17,509 bases of DNA from a bacterium (lineage in GTDB: Bacteria; Omnitrophota; Gorgyraeia; Velamenicoccales; JABMQK01). Position numbers and translations under genes: made by a program. The stretch covers positions 1 to 17,509 of the forward strand of contig JABMQK010000112.1 of the NCBI GenBank assembly GCA_013203265.1, in the 5' to 3' direction. Shown one piece after another: positions 1 through 8,047 of this stretch. Numbering within the stretch: the first letter of the stretch is position 1; each line of letters opens with the position of its first letter. Under the pieces are notes generated by a model that ran no database searches, was not told the DNA's origin, and saw only the letters and a list, made by a program, of their open reading frames with translations.

Positions 1-102
1 CCTATCGGTAAGGCTCTGTTAGGTAAGAAGATTGACGAAATTGTTAAGATAGAGATACCAGCTGGGGAACTGAATTATAAAGTTATTAAAATAGAGAGAT
101 AA
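1..102 (+). CDS. greA: Transcription elongation factor GreA, C-terminal end (5' truncated)
   Basis: The first 33 codons of the window, read in frame 1, end at a TAA at 100-102. They match the last strand region of the GreA/GreB C-terminal domain: PIGKALLGKKIDEIV followed by a short strand and IPAGELNYKVIKIER. The family pattern is 'SPIGrALLGkkvGDxVxVxxPxGxxxYxIxxI'. GreA binds RNA polymerase through the secondary channel and stimulates transcript cleavage in backtracked complexes. Only the FKBP-like C-terminal part is visible; the coiled coil that reaches the active site lies upstream of the window. GreB shares this C-terminus, but GreA is far more widespread. No T-rich terminator directly follows the stop; a dense hairpin region begins about 13 bases later. 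Confidence 0.85.
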   Translation, partial: PIGKALLGKKIDEIVKIEIPAGELNYKVIKIER

Positions 103-114
103 TCTATTATTTAG

Positions 115-353
115 TCGTATCGGAATTTCAATAATTTTAATGGGAGAAATATCCCTGCCTTGCCGGTAGGCAGGCGCCTTCGGCGAATGATTCCGACCGC
201 CCCCTTTGTCCCTTCAGGACAAAAGGGCGGAACCAGATAGGCTGATTCCGATACGATCCCGCCCGCCACTGTTACAATGGCGGGCGGCCCAAAGGAAGAT
301 AGTGCACGAACGAAGTGAGTGCCTATCTGGGAATTTCAATTTAGTTGAAATTC
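115..353. repeat. Cluster of nested inverted repeats between greA and the next gene
   Basis: The region is much richer in G+C than its surroundings and consists almost wholly of inverted repeats. TCGTATCGGAAT at 115-126 is the exact reverse complement of 245-256. CCTGCCT/AGGCAGG pair at 154-160 and 168-174. CGCC/GGCG pair at 175-178 and 182-185. CCGCCC...GTCC pairs with GGAC...GGGCGG at 197-211 and 217-230. CCGCCCGCCA/TGGCGGGCGG pair at 259-268 and 278-287. CCAGATAGGC/GCCTATCTGG pair at 233-242 and 321-330, with an alternative hairpin at 298-327. GAATTTCAA/TTGAAATTC pair at 331-339 and 345-353. An open reading frame across 206-403 has no recognisable protein and is discounted. The region is probably an interspersed palindromic element family, possibly transcribed. 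Confidence 0.75.
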
Positions 354-377
354 TTATTGTAATTCACGTTAGTCTCA

Positions 378-692
378 ATGTTAAATATCGATTTGGCAGC
401 TAGAATAAAGATCTCTTTTGGTTCTTTGAAAGTGATTATTGGAAGTCCTTTATTTTGGGTAGGTGTTATAGTAATTTTATTATTTTTCTTACGACGCTGG
501 GGCCTAAAGAAGTTTATTAGCTTTAGCATAGTTATTTCTGTTTTGTTATTTTTAATGTTTAGATTGGATAGTTTTATTGTCAATCTTTTAGGTAAAGAAG
601 AAGGTATTCCTTTTAGTTTTTTAACTAAACCGTTTTTTTTAGCTGCTATAGCTTTTGTATTCCTATACTATAATTTTATGCGGAAGGAATAA
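378..692 (+). CDS. Small membrane protein of unknown function
   Basis: This 104-residue protein is not recognised. It has three hydrophobic stretches likely to span the membrane, at about residues 19-40, 46-62 and 80-98. Short basic loops separate the first two (RRWGLKK), and a Lys/Glu loop lies before the third. No signal peptidase site, cysteine pair or known motif is seen. The ATG at 378 has no clear Shine-Dalgarno sequence in front of it, so the start is uncertain. It ends 32 bases before the large GH94-like gene, on the same strand and probably in the same transcript. The steady hydrophobic pattern makes it more likely real than spurious. Confidence 0.6.
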   Translation: MLNIDLAARIKISFGSLKVIIGSPLFWVGVIVILLFFLRRWGLKKFISFSIVISVLLFLMFRLDSFIVNLLGKEEGIPFSFLTKPFFLAAIAFVFLYYNFMRKE

Positions 693-724
693 TGTAAGCT
701 AAAGAAAGGTATAAAAAAATAAAT

Positions 725-3700
725 ATGTCTGTGAAATTAGATTTTGATCATAAGAAAGTAAAATATTCTCTTAAAGATGATGGCAGATTTATTATTGAGA
801 ATTATAATTTCTCGAAGCCATTCTCTAGTTTTTTTCCTGGTATCGCCGGTTTGTATGGGATACCAATGTGGGTATTTTATGTAAATAGAGGCCAAGGGAT
901 TTGTAGCTTTGGAATTAATTCCAAAGATCAACCTATCTTAGAGTTTCTCCCCGCAAATAAAGCTTACCAGATGGTCTTTCAACGTGGTTTCAGGACATTT
1001 ATAAAAATAAAAGATAAAAATAAAATAGTTTATTATGAACCATTTCAAAACTCAATAAGTAATTTGATATTTAAGAGAAATAATCGAATGATTATTAATT
1101 TTTGCGACTTGGGATTAGAAGAGGAAAATTTATCATTAGGGTTAAAGGTTAAAGTAAACTATTTTACTATTCCCTCTGATAATTTTGCAGGTTTAGTTAG
1201 AGTATTATCCATAGAAAATACTTCAAGAAAGAATAGAGAGATAGAGCTTATCGATGGGCTTCCTATAGTTGCGCCTTACGGACTAACCAATATGTTTTTA
1301 AAGAAGTTAAGTCGTACAATTGAAGCCTGGATGGGAGTTGAGAATTTAAATAACAAAGCTCCATTTTATCGCCTGAAAGTTGATCCTACCGACCGTCCAG
1401 AAGTTATACATATAAAAAAGGGAAATTTTTACTTAAGTTTTTATAAACAAGGGCGAAAGATTAATATCTTAAAACCAATCGTTGATCCTGAGTGTATATT
1501 TGGAAGGGTAACAGACTTATCCTTTCCGTACTTATTTTTAAAAAATAATAATTTTAATTATCCTAATAAACAGATTACCCAAAGCAAAACCCCTTGTGCA
1601 TTCTCTTATTTAAAGATCAATTTAGAAAGAAATCAAGAATTTGTATTGCATGGCATCTTTGGCAATATGGATCATATTGGAAGATTGAATAAGAATATTA
1701 ATCGTATAGCCAGAGCCGATTACCTAGAGTTAAAGAGAAAAGAAAATAATGAAATTATAGAATCGATAATGCAGAATGCCACAACAGCTTCTTCATCTCA
1801 TGCATTTAATTTATATTCTAAAGGCACGTTTTTAGATAATGTTATACGCGGAGGATTACCTATAACACTAGACAGGGAAAGGGATGAGGTTATTCATGTA
1901 TATTCTCGTAAGCATGGCGATTTAGAGAGGGATTATAATAAATTCTTGACCCAGCCAACCTATTTTTCTCAAGGGAACGGAAATTTCAGGGATACAAATC
2001 AGAATCGTAGAAATAGTATTTTCTTTAACCCAGAATTAAAAGATTCAGATGTGCTTAATTTCTTTAATCTAATACAACTGGATGGTTTTAATCCATTAGT
2101 GGTAAAGGGAATAAGTTATCATATAGAAGATGAAGGTAAGATTACTAAAATTCTAAGAGATTATTTAGATGATCATAGTGAAAACCTTTTGCGCTCATTT
2201 CTTTCCAAACCTTTTTATATTGGAGAATTGTTTATGTTTCTGGAGGAGCACAATATTAACATAATGGGTGATAGGGATGAGTTTATAAAAAAAGTCTTAT
2301 CATTTAGCGTAAAACAAGAAGAAGCAGAACACAAAGAAGGATTCTGGACGGACCATTGGACTTATAATTTAGATTTATTAGAGGCCTATCTGGCGGTTTA
2401 TCCTGAGAAACTAAAAGAGATATTGTTAGATAAGAAAGAATTTACTTTCTATGATGATTATTGGATAGTTAATCCTCGTAGCAAAAAGTATGTTTTGTAT
2501 TTCGGCAGGCCCAGACAGCTTAATTCCGTGGCGTTCTGTAAAGAGAAACAGATGATGATAGAAGAGAGGAAGATTGAGTTAAACAAGGTAAGGACTGAGT
2601 TTGGTAAAGGCTCAATTTATAAGACAAATTTACTGCAAAAACTAATTTGTATAATAATAAATAAGTTGGCTTCTCTTGATTCATTTGGCGTTGGCATAGA
2701 GATGGAAGCCGGTAAGCCAAATTGGTATGATGCTCTAAATGGGTTACCAGCTATTTTTGGCTCGTCCATTTCTGAAACGATGGAGTTAAAGAGGTTAATT
2801 TTATTTATAAAAAAATCATTGGAAGTAAAAGATTGTGGCGGAGATTTTTTGGCCAAGGGTAGAAAAATCAAATTAGCAGAAGAAATTCTTAATTTTTATA
2901 ACGGCATAGATAATTTACTATTGAGTCAAGAGAATGATTCACAAGAAGATGATTTTAATTTTTGGGACAAGAGCTATAGCTTAAAAGAAGAATATAGAAA
3001 ACAGATAGTCTTTGGGTTGAGCGGGAAAGAAGAAGAGATTGAACTATCAGATTTTATTGATTTTCTCAACCGTTCATTAAAAAAAGTTGAAAAAGCAATA
3101 ACAAAATCTTACAATCCCCAGGATAAAACTTACAATACTTACTTTATTAATGAGATTGATAAATTCGAGCGTATCAGAGAAGATAAAGAGGGTATTTTTA
3201 TAAAGCCCCTTAAGTTCAAACAGAAAGCGTTGCCTTTATTCCTCGAAGGTTTTGTTCATGCCTTAAAGATAATTGAAGGAATTAAGGAAAAGAAAGTTAT
3301 TTATGAATCAGTAAGAAAGAGCAAGCTTTTTGATAGAGCTCTAGGTATGTATAAAGTAAATGCACCGTTAGGTAACCAACCTGAAGAGATAGGTAGGGCA
3401 AGGACATTTACTCCTGGCTGGTTGGAGAATGAATCTATTTGGCTACATATGGAATATAAGTATTTACTTGAGCTTTTAGAAGCTGGTTTATACGATGAGT
3501 TTTATAAAGATTTCTTTAAGATTTTGATTCCCTTCCAAAATCCTCAAAGATACGGACGCAGCATATTAGAGAATTCTTCTTTTTTGGTAAGCAGCGCATT
3601 TTTGGATAAGAAACTACACGGCAATGGTTTTGTGGCAAGATTGAGCGGTTCCACTTCAGAATTCTTACACATCTGGCTATTAATGAATGTTGGAAATAAA

Positions 3701-4045
3701 CTTTTTTTTGTAGATAATAATGGCGAGCTCTTTCTTAAATTCCGACCTGTTCTTCACAAAGATTTATTTACGCGAAAGAAGCTTAAGCTAAATTTCAATT
3801 GCGACAAAGAAGTTGTAATTGATAAAGATTGTTACGCATTTAATTTTTTGGGAGGAACATTAGTTGTTTATCATAATCCCAAGAGATTAAATACTTACGG
3901 GCGTAATTCCTCTAAGATAAGAAAGATTATTTTAGAGGATAGGCAAGGCAATAAGGTTGAAATTAATTCTGATTTGATATCTCAAGAATATTCTTACGAT
4001 GTTCGTTCTGGTAAATTCTCTCGCATAGATTTATATCTTTCCTAA
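725..4045 (+). CDS. Very large GH94-like (cellobiose phosphorylase-related) protein
   Basis: This 1106-residue protein resembles the glycoside hydrolase family 94 / old GT36 group, inverting phosphorylases with an N-terminal beta-sandwich, an (alpha/alpha)6 barrel and a C-terminal beta domain. The N-terminus contains SSFFPGIAGLYGIPMWVFY, a signature I associate with uncharacterised 'cellobiose phosphorylase' annotations. Barrel-type motifs follow: NGNFRDTNQNRR at 418-429, GFWTDHWTYNLDLLEAYL from 539, GKPNWYDALNGLP at 663-675 with Asp669 a candidate general acid, and FTPGWLENESIWLHMEYKY near 900. It is well above the roughly 800 residues of typical GH94 phosphorylases. The extra length includes a charged segment at about 735-860. 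There is no signal peptide, so it is probably cytoplasmic. A GAAAGG lies 15 bases before the ATG, a weak ribosome site. Substrate and true activity cannot be read from the sequence. Confidence 0.7.
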   Translation: MSVKLDFDHKKVKYSLKDDGRFIIENYNFSKPFSSFFPGIAGLYGIPMWVFYVNRGQGICSFGINSKDQPILEFLPANKAYQMVFQRGFRTFIKIKDKNKIVYYEPFQNSISNLIFKRNNRMIINFCDLGLEEENLSLGLKVKVNYFTIPSDNFAGLVRVLSIENTSRKNREIELIDGLPIVAPYGLTNMFLKKLSRTIEAWMGVENLNNKAPFYRLKVDPTDRPEVIHIKKGNFYLSFYKQGRKINILKPIVDPECIFGRVTDLSFPYLFLKNNNFNYPNKQITQSKTPCAFSYLKINLERNQEFVLHGIFGNMDHIGRLNKNINRIARADYLELKRKENNEIIESIMQNATTASSSHAFNLYSKGTFLDNVIRGGLPITLDRERDEVIHVYSRKHGDLERDYNKFLTQPTYFSQGNGNFRDTNQNRRNSIFFNPELKDSDVLNFFNLIQLDGFNPLVVKGISYHIEDEGKITKILRDYLDDHSENLLRSFLSKPFYIGELFMFLEEHNINIMGDRDEFIKKVLSFSVKQEEAEHKEGFWTDHWTYNLDLLEAYLAVYPEKLKEILLDKKEFTFYDDYWIVNPRSKKYVLYFGRPRQLNSVAFCKEKQMMIEERKIELNKVRTEFGKGSIYKTNLLQKLICIIINKLASLDSFGVGIEMEAGKPNWYDALNGLPAIFGSSISETMELKRLILFIKKSLEVKDCGGDFLAKGRKIKLAEEILNFYNGIDNLLLSQENDSQEDDFNFWDKSYSLKEEYRKQIVFGLSGKEEEIELSDFIDFLNRSLKKVEKAITKSYNPQDKTYNTYFINEIDKFERIREDKEGIFIKPLKFKQKALPLFLEGFVHALKIIEGIKEKKVIYESVRKSKLFDRALGMYKVNAPLGNQPEEIGRARTFTPGWLENESIWLHMEYKYLLELLEAGLYDEFYKDFFKILIPFQNPQRYGRSILENSSFLVSSAFLDKKLHGNGFVARLSGSTSEFLHIWLLMNVGNKLFFVDNNGELFLKFRPVLHKDLFTRKKLKLNFNCDKEVVIDKDCYAFNFLGGTLVVYHNPKRLNTYGRNSSKIRKIILEDRQGNKVEINSDLISQEYSYDVRSGKFSRIDLYLS

Positions 4046-4063
4046 TTTCTTAAAATCTTTTTG

Positions 4064-5617
4064 ATGAAAAATATCGGTGAAATCCTTAATTTATCGGCTC
4101 TAAAATATCCCTCCAAGCTGTCTATTATCTTTGGTCAGAAAAGAATGACTTTTTTAGAATTGAATATGTTTACTGATAGGCTTTCACAAGGCTTAAAGGA
4201 ATTAGGCATAAAAAAAGGAGATAGGGTCGCATTATTATTAAATAATTCTCCTCACTTTATTATTTGTTATTTTGCAATAGTTAAATTAGGGGCTATAGTT
4301 GTGCCGATAAATCATATGTTTAAATTCGAAGAAACAAATTATATTCTTTCTAATTCTCAGGCCTCTACGTTAATTACTTCCTTTGCGTATTTAGATATGG
4401 TTCTTAAGATAAAAGAAAAGTCTAGGTTTTTAAAAAATATCCTATCCACCTCAAAAGAAAAAGAAGGAATTTCTAGCATATACGAATGGGCGTATGATCC
4501 TTCGAAACAATTTATTCCAGAGAATGTAGATAGAAATGATGTCGCAGCTATTCTTTATACGTCTGGAACTACGGGGCATCCAAAAGGGGCTATGCTTACT
4601 CATGGTAATTTAATCTCTAATGTTTTATCTTCAAAAGAAGCCATAAAAGCAACAAATAGAGATAGGACGATTTGTATATTACCATTGTTTCATTCTTTTG
4701 CGGCAACTGTCTGTATGTTACTACCGTTTTATGTGGGCGGTGCGGTTGTTGTAATGAAATCAGCTCGTCCTTTCAAAAAAACAATAAGAGCTATACGAAG
4801 AAATAAAGTTACTATTTTTGTAGGTATACCCTCACTTTATAATATTTTAAACGAAGTAAAATTATCAAAGCTGTTGAAACCTTTTATTATTCGCCTTCTT
4901 TTGCCCGTTCGCTTATGTATTTCTGGCGCAGCTGCTCTACCCATTCCCACTTGGGAGAAGTTTCAGAAAAGATTTGGAATATCTTTGTTAGAAGGTTATG
5001 GTTTAACCGAGGCCTCGCCGGTAGTATCTTTAAATCCTTTCAGAGGTATAAATAAAGGAGGTTCCGTTGGCCCTCCCCTTAAAGGAGTAAAGGTTAAGAT
5101 TATTAATAGCAAAGATGAAGAATTAGCTATTGGTCAGGTAGGAGAAATTCTGGTTAAAGGTTCGAATGTAATGCAGGGATATTTTAATTATATAGAAACT
5201 ACGCAAGAGACAATAAAAGATGGCTGGTTGCACACCGGTGATTTAGGTAGAAAAGATCAAGATGGATATGTTTATATCGTAGGCAGGAAGAAAGATATGG
5301 TTAATGTTAGAGGCCTAAATGTCTATCCCAGGGAAATAGAGGATTTACTTTATCAGCATCCCAAGATAAAAGAGGCAACGGTTATAGGTATTCCCGATTA
5401 TTACAAAGGCGAAGTACCAAAAGGATTCGTTGTACTTAAGGAAGGAGTTAGCGCTACACAAAGAGAGATAATTTTATATTTAAAGGAAGAATTAGCAAAC
5501 TATAAAATTCCACGATATATCGAATTCAGGCAGAGTTTACCAAAGAATACTACAGGGAAAATATTAAAGCGAGTCCTAATCGAAGAGGAACATAGTAAAT
5601 TAGTTAGTAATAATTGA
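4064..5617 (+). CDS. AMP-dependent long-chain fatty-acid-CoA ligase (FadD-like)
   Basis: This 517-residue member of the ANL adenylating superfamily forms an acyl-adenylate and then a thioester, probably acyl-CoA. Motifs appear in order: the A3 phosphate loop LYTSGTTGHPKGAML (about 164-178), A5 GYGLTEASPV (near 312), GWLHTGDLG with D (A7), VGRKKDMVNVRGLNVYPREIE (A8 hinge, near 405) and a final LPKNTTGKILKR with the catalytic Lys at about 499. Length and motif order are complete for a stand-alone ligase, with no carrier-protein or reductase domain. A TTG codon sits immediately before this ATG and could be read as the start, but ATG at 4064 is preferred. No good Shine-Dalgarno is present. It begins 18 bases after the GH94-like gene, so co-transcription is likely. 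An O-succinylbenzoate-CoA ligase role is possible, but the surroundings do not suggest it. Confidence 0.88.
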   Translation: MKNIGEILNLSALKYPSKLSIIFGQKRMTFLELNMFTDRLSQGLKELGIKKGDRVALLLNNSPHFIICYFAIVKLGAIVVPINHMFKFEETNYILSNSQASTLITSFAYLDMVLKIKEKSRFLKNILSTSKEKEGISSIYEWAYDPSKQFIPENVDRNDVAAILYTSGTTGHPKGAMLTHGNLISNVLSSKEAIKATNRDRTICILPLFHSFAATVCMLLPFYVGGAVVVMKSARPFKKTIRAIRRNKVTIFVGIPSLYNILNEVKLSKLLKPFIIRLLLPVRLCISGAAALPIPTWEKFQKRFGISLLEGYGLTEASPVVSLNPFRGINKGGSVGPPLKGVKVKIINSKDEELAIGQVGEILVKGSNVMQGYFNYIETTQETIKDGWLHTGDLGRKDQDGYVYIVGRKKDMVNVRGLNVYPREIEDLLYQHPKIKEATVIGIPDYYKGEVPKGFVVLKEGVSATQREIILYLKEELANYKIPRYIEFRQSLPKNTTGKILKRVLIEEEHSKLVSNN

Positions 5618-5817
5618 TAATCTCATAGTCCTTCTAGATAGCCCTTCTTAGTTTATCGTATTGTCACATCTTAAACATATCCATTTATCATAATCCACAT
5701 CTCCTTTTAACAGAACTTAGATAATCTATTTTTTCTTGTTAGTAATATTTTAGTTGAAATAGATGTATTTATGTATTAAATTACTATTAAGGCCTAAATT
5801 ATGATCTATAGTTATTT
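5618..5817. other. AT-rich non-coding stretch, nothing recognised
   Basis: These 200 bases after the ligase stop contain no open frame with a plausible protein and no tRNA-like fold. I saw neither a clear hairpin-plus-T-run terminator nor a convincing paired -35/-10 promoter. Base composition is strongly AT-rich, and stop codons are frequent in all frames. The remaining part of the gap, to 6014, is described with the palindromic element at 5818-5947. The bases after that element (5948-6014) carry GAGAGGA at 6003-6009, a reasonable ribosome site for the next gene. Confidence 0.5.
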
Positions 5818-5947
5818 GAGGGGTCGGGGTATTTTTTGGATATTTGACCCCTCATCCTGAGGAATGAAGTGACGAAGGATCTCATGAGATCCTTCAGCCC
5901 TTCGGGCTTCAGGATGAGCAGTTGGAGAACTTAAAAAACTCCCCGAC
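5818..5947. repeat. Nested palindromic element (four to five stems)
   Basis: The outer arms GTCGGGG (5823-5829) and CCCCGAC (5941-5947) continue inward with a T-run opposite an A-run (5832-5837 and 5933-5938). Inside are GAGGGGTC/GACCCCTC (5818-5825 and 5846-5853), CTCATCCTGA/TCAGGATGAG (5851-5860 and 5909-5918), a perfect 22-base palindrome at 5874-5895, and AGCCC-TTC-GGGCT (5896-5908). The outermost and second stems share bases, so two foldings compete. The inner CATCCTGA...TCAGGATG arrangement with GAAGGATC is a pattern that recurs as interspersed palindromes in many environmental bacterial genomes (general knowledge, not checked here). No protein is encoded. Confidence 0.8.
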
Positions 5948-6014
5948 TACTCAGTTATTTAATATTGAATATTTGTATTTAAAGATAGAAATAATTCAAT
6001 AAGAGAGGAAAATA

Positions 6015-7196
6015 ATGAAGATACTATTAGCAGAAAAAGATGAAGGCTTAAAAGAAATCTTATGCATGTTACTCAAATCTTTTAAATACGATGTGTCTGT
6101 TTCAAAAAGTGCCTACGAGACACTATCCGCCATAAAGGAAGTATCTCCAGATTTAATCCTTATCGATAAGAATCTTCAAGATAAAGATGGGCTAGAGGTA
6201 TCTAAGATTATAAAGGCTGATTTTTTAACTGCTTATATTCCTATAATTGTATTAATTGACCGTAGACAAGTAAGGAGAGATTTACTTGAAATTGAACAGG
6301 GGATAGATGATTATATAATAAAACCTCCAGATCCTATTGATTTACAGATACGTATTGAAATGGCTGTGCGTAGGGCGACACACCAGTTTTTTGCTAATGG
6401 ACTTACAAGATTGCCAGGAAATAGAACAATAGAAATAGTGCTGAAGAGAATTATTAAATCGAATGAAAGTTTTTCTTTTGGATACATTGATATAGATAGG
6501 TTTAAATATTTCAATGATAGGTATGGTTATTTAAAAGGTGACGTGGTAATAATTCAGACTTCGCAGATTATATCACGTGCAATTAAGGCATATGGGAATC
6601 AAGATGATTTTGTAGGCCATGTCGGTGGAGATGATTTTGTATTTATTACTACTCCTGATAGAGAAGAAGAAATAGCTTTAGAGATTATTAAAGAATTTGA
6701 TAGATTAGTTCAATATCATTATCCTGAGAGAGACCGTTCTAAGGGCTTTGTTGAGACGCGAGACCGACAAGGCAAATTATCTAAAATATCGCCCATGAGT
6801 ATTTCTATCGCTTTAGTAAACAATGTGAATGTTGGGATTAATAACCTCGTTGAGTTAAGCGAAATAGCATCCGAGATAAAAAGTTATTTGAAGACAGTCC
6901 CCAAAGGAAGTAAATATCTTATAAATCGTAGAATTCAAGATAGAGGAAAAGATACTAGAGTCAAACAAGCTAATAGGATTAGAAGACAGATTGAAAATAT
7001 CAAAAAAGCCAATAATTTAAAAAAGCCATTGGGGCAGCTTTTACTCGACGCAGAACTTATTAATGAAGAAATGTTAGATGAGGCTTTGATTAAACATTGG
7101 CGTACAGGTCAAAATTTAGGTCAGACTCTTGTAGGGATGGGTTTGATTGAAGAAAACGACGTTTCTAAAATGTTAAAATTACAAGGGCTCAATTAA
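6015..7196 (+). CDS. Response regulator with receiver, GGDEF-like (GGDDF) and C-terminal MshEN-type domains
   Basis: This 393-residue signalling protein has three parts. Residues 1-122 are a CheY-like receiver: acidic E7/D9, phospho-acceptor Asp51 in LILIDKNL, and Lys in YIIKPPDP. The usual Thr/Ser before the T-loop is replaced, since the strand reads IPIIVLIDRR. Residues 125-305 are a GGDEF-fold domain: LTRLPGN, YIDIDRFKYFNDRYGYLKGD and HVGGDDFVFI, with GGDDF at 204-208 in place of GGDEF/GGEEF, then KYLINRR at its end. Residues 335-393 resemble the MshEN / type II secretion ATPase N-terminal fold, with two LGQxL units (PLGQLLLDAELI and NLGQTLVGMGLI); such domains can bind c-di-GMP. GAGAGGA lies 5 bases before the ATG. 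Loss of the second acidic residue of the signature makes cyclase activity doubtful. It may be a c-di-GMP sensor or adaptor. Confidence 0.85.
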   Translation: MKILLAEKDEGLKEILCMLLKSFKYDVSVSKSAYETLSAIKEVSPDLILIDKNLQDKDGLEVSKIIKADFLTAYIPIIVLIDRRQVRRDLLEIEQGIDDYIIKPPDPIDLQIRIEMAVRRATHQFFANGLTRLPGNRTIEIVLKRIIKSNESFSFGYIDIDRFKYFNDRYGYLKGDVVIIQTSQIISRAIKAYGNQDDFVGHVGGDDFVFITTPDREEEIALEIIKEFDRLVQYHYPERDRSKGFVETRDRQGKLSKISPMSISIALVNNVNVGINNLVELSEIASEIKSYLKTVPKGSKYLINRRIQDRGKDTRVKQANRIRRQIENIKKANNLKKPLGQLLLDAELINEEMLDEALIKHWRTGQNLGQTLVGMGLIEENDVSKMLKLQGLN

Positions 7197-7205
7197 AAAT
7201 TAGAT

Positions 7206-8039
7206 ATGATAAAATTTATCTTGTTAGGAATAGTTCAAGGAATTACTGAATTTCTTCCTGTAAGTAGTTCCGGACACTTAGTGATACTGCAGAATATCTT
7301 AAAAATTGATAAAAATGTTGTTTTTCTGGATGTTGTTCTACATTTAGGAACGCTATGTTCGTTGATAGTATTTTTCAGAAGAGATATTTTTGTCTTATTT
7401 TTTAATTTTTTTACTGCTATATATGATATTTTGTTTCGTGGAAGAATATTTTATGTCTGGCGACACGATGACAAATTTAGATTATGTGTTTATATAGGAT
7501 TGATAACTCTGATTACTGGATTTATCGGATTGATAGGTAAAGATTTTTTTGAAAGACAATTTGAATCTGTTAATACCGTGATTTTATCTTTATTTGTTAC
7601 GAGTTTAATACTTTTTCTAACCAAGGGTTTTGATTACGGTCAAAGATATTTAAGGCATATTTCACTAAAAGATTGTATATTATTAGGCCTGGTTCAGTCA
7701 TTAGCTATTATTCCGGGCATATCTCGTTCAGGCATTACTATTTCAATGCTTTTATTTTTAAATACAGATAAGGAGAGCGCGTTTAAGTTTTCTTTCCTTG
7801 TTTCTATACCAATAATTTTAGGAGCATTTATTTTAAAATTTCAGGAGACTCAAGGCATAGTAAGAAATATTTCTTTATTACAATTAGCCCCAGGTTTTTT
7901 ATTCGCTTTTATAAGCGGATTGGCAGCGCTTTATATCTTGCGTTCGATTTTGAAACGACAAGGTTTCTATAAATTTTCTTATTATTGTTTTTTTCTGGCA
8001 GCGATGGTTCTGTTGCTTAAGATACGTCATTTTTTCTAA
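7206..8039 (+). CDS. uppP: Undecaprenyl-diphosphatase UppP (BacA)
   Basis: UppP dephosphorylates undecaprenyl diphosphate at the cytoplasmic membrane so that the lipid carrier can be reused for peptidoglycan and surface polysaccharides; it also gives bacitracin resistance. The 277 residues match the family length (E. coli protein about 273). Both signature motifs are intact: GIVQGITEFLPVSSSGHL at 8-25 and PGISRSGIT at 170-178, with Arg174 in the position of the essential arginine. About eight hydrophobic helices follow the expected pattern. It begins 9 bases after the signalling gene, so it is probably cotranscribed. No strong Shine-Dalgarno is seen. The stop is followed almost directly by the structured element at 8048. 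Confidence 0.96.
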   Translation: MIKFILLGIVQGITEFLPVSSSGHLVILQNILKIDKNVVFLDVVLHLGTLCSLIVFFRRDIFVLFFNFFTAIYDILFRGRIFYVWRHDDKFRLCVYIGLITLITGFIGLIGKDFFERQFESVNTVILSLFVTSLILFLTKGFDYGQRYLRHISLKDCILLGLVQSLAIIPGISRSGITISMLLFLNTDKESAFKFSFLVSIPIILGAFILKFQETQGIVRNISLLQLAPGFLFAFISGLAALYILRSILKRQGFYKFSYYCFFLAAMVLLLKIRHFF

Positions 8040-8047
8040 TCGAATGA

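Noticed and set aside
115..353. Possible CRISPR array or integron attC cluster because of many hairpins
   Set aside because: There are no regularly spaced direct repeats, no cas or integrase gene, and the arms differ from each other in sequence and size.
206..403. Open reading frame of 65 codons in the greA-side hairpin cluster
   Set aside because: It runs through inverted repeats, has Arg/Pro-rich composition unlike the neighbours, and overlaps the start of the membrane-protein gene.
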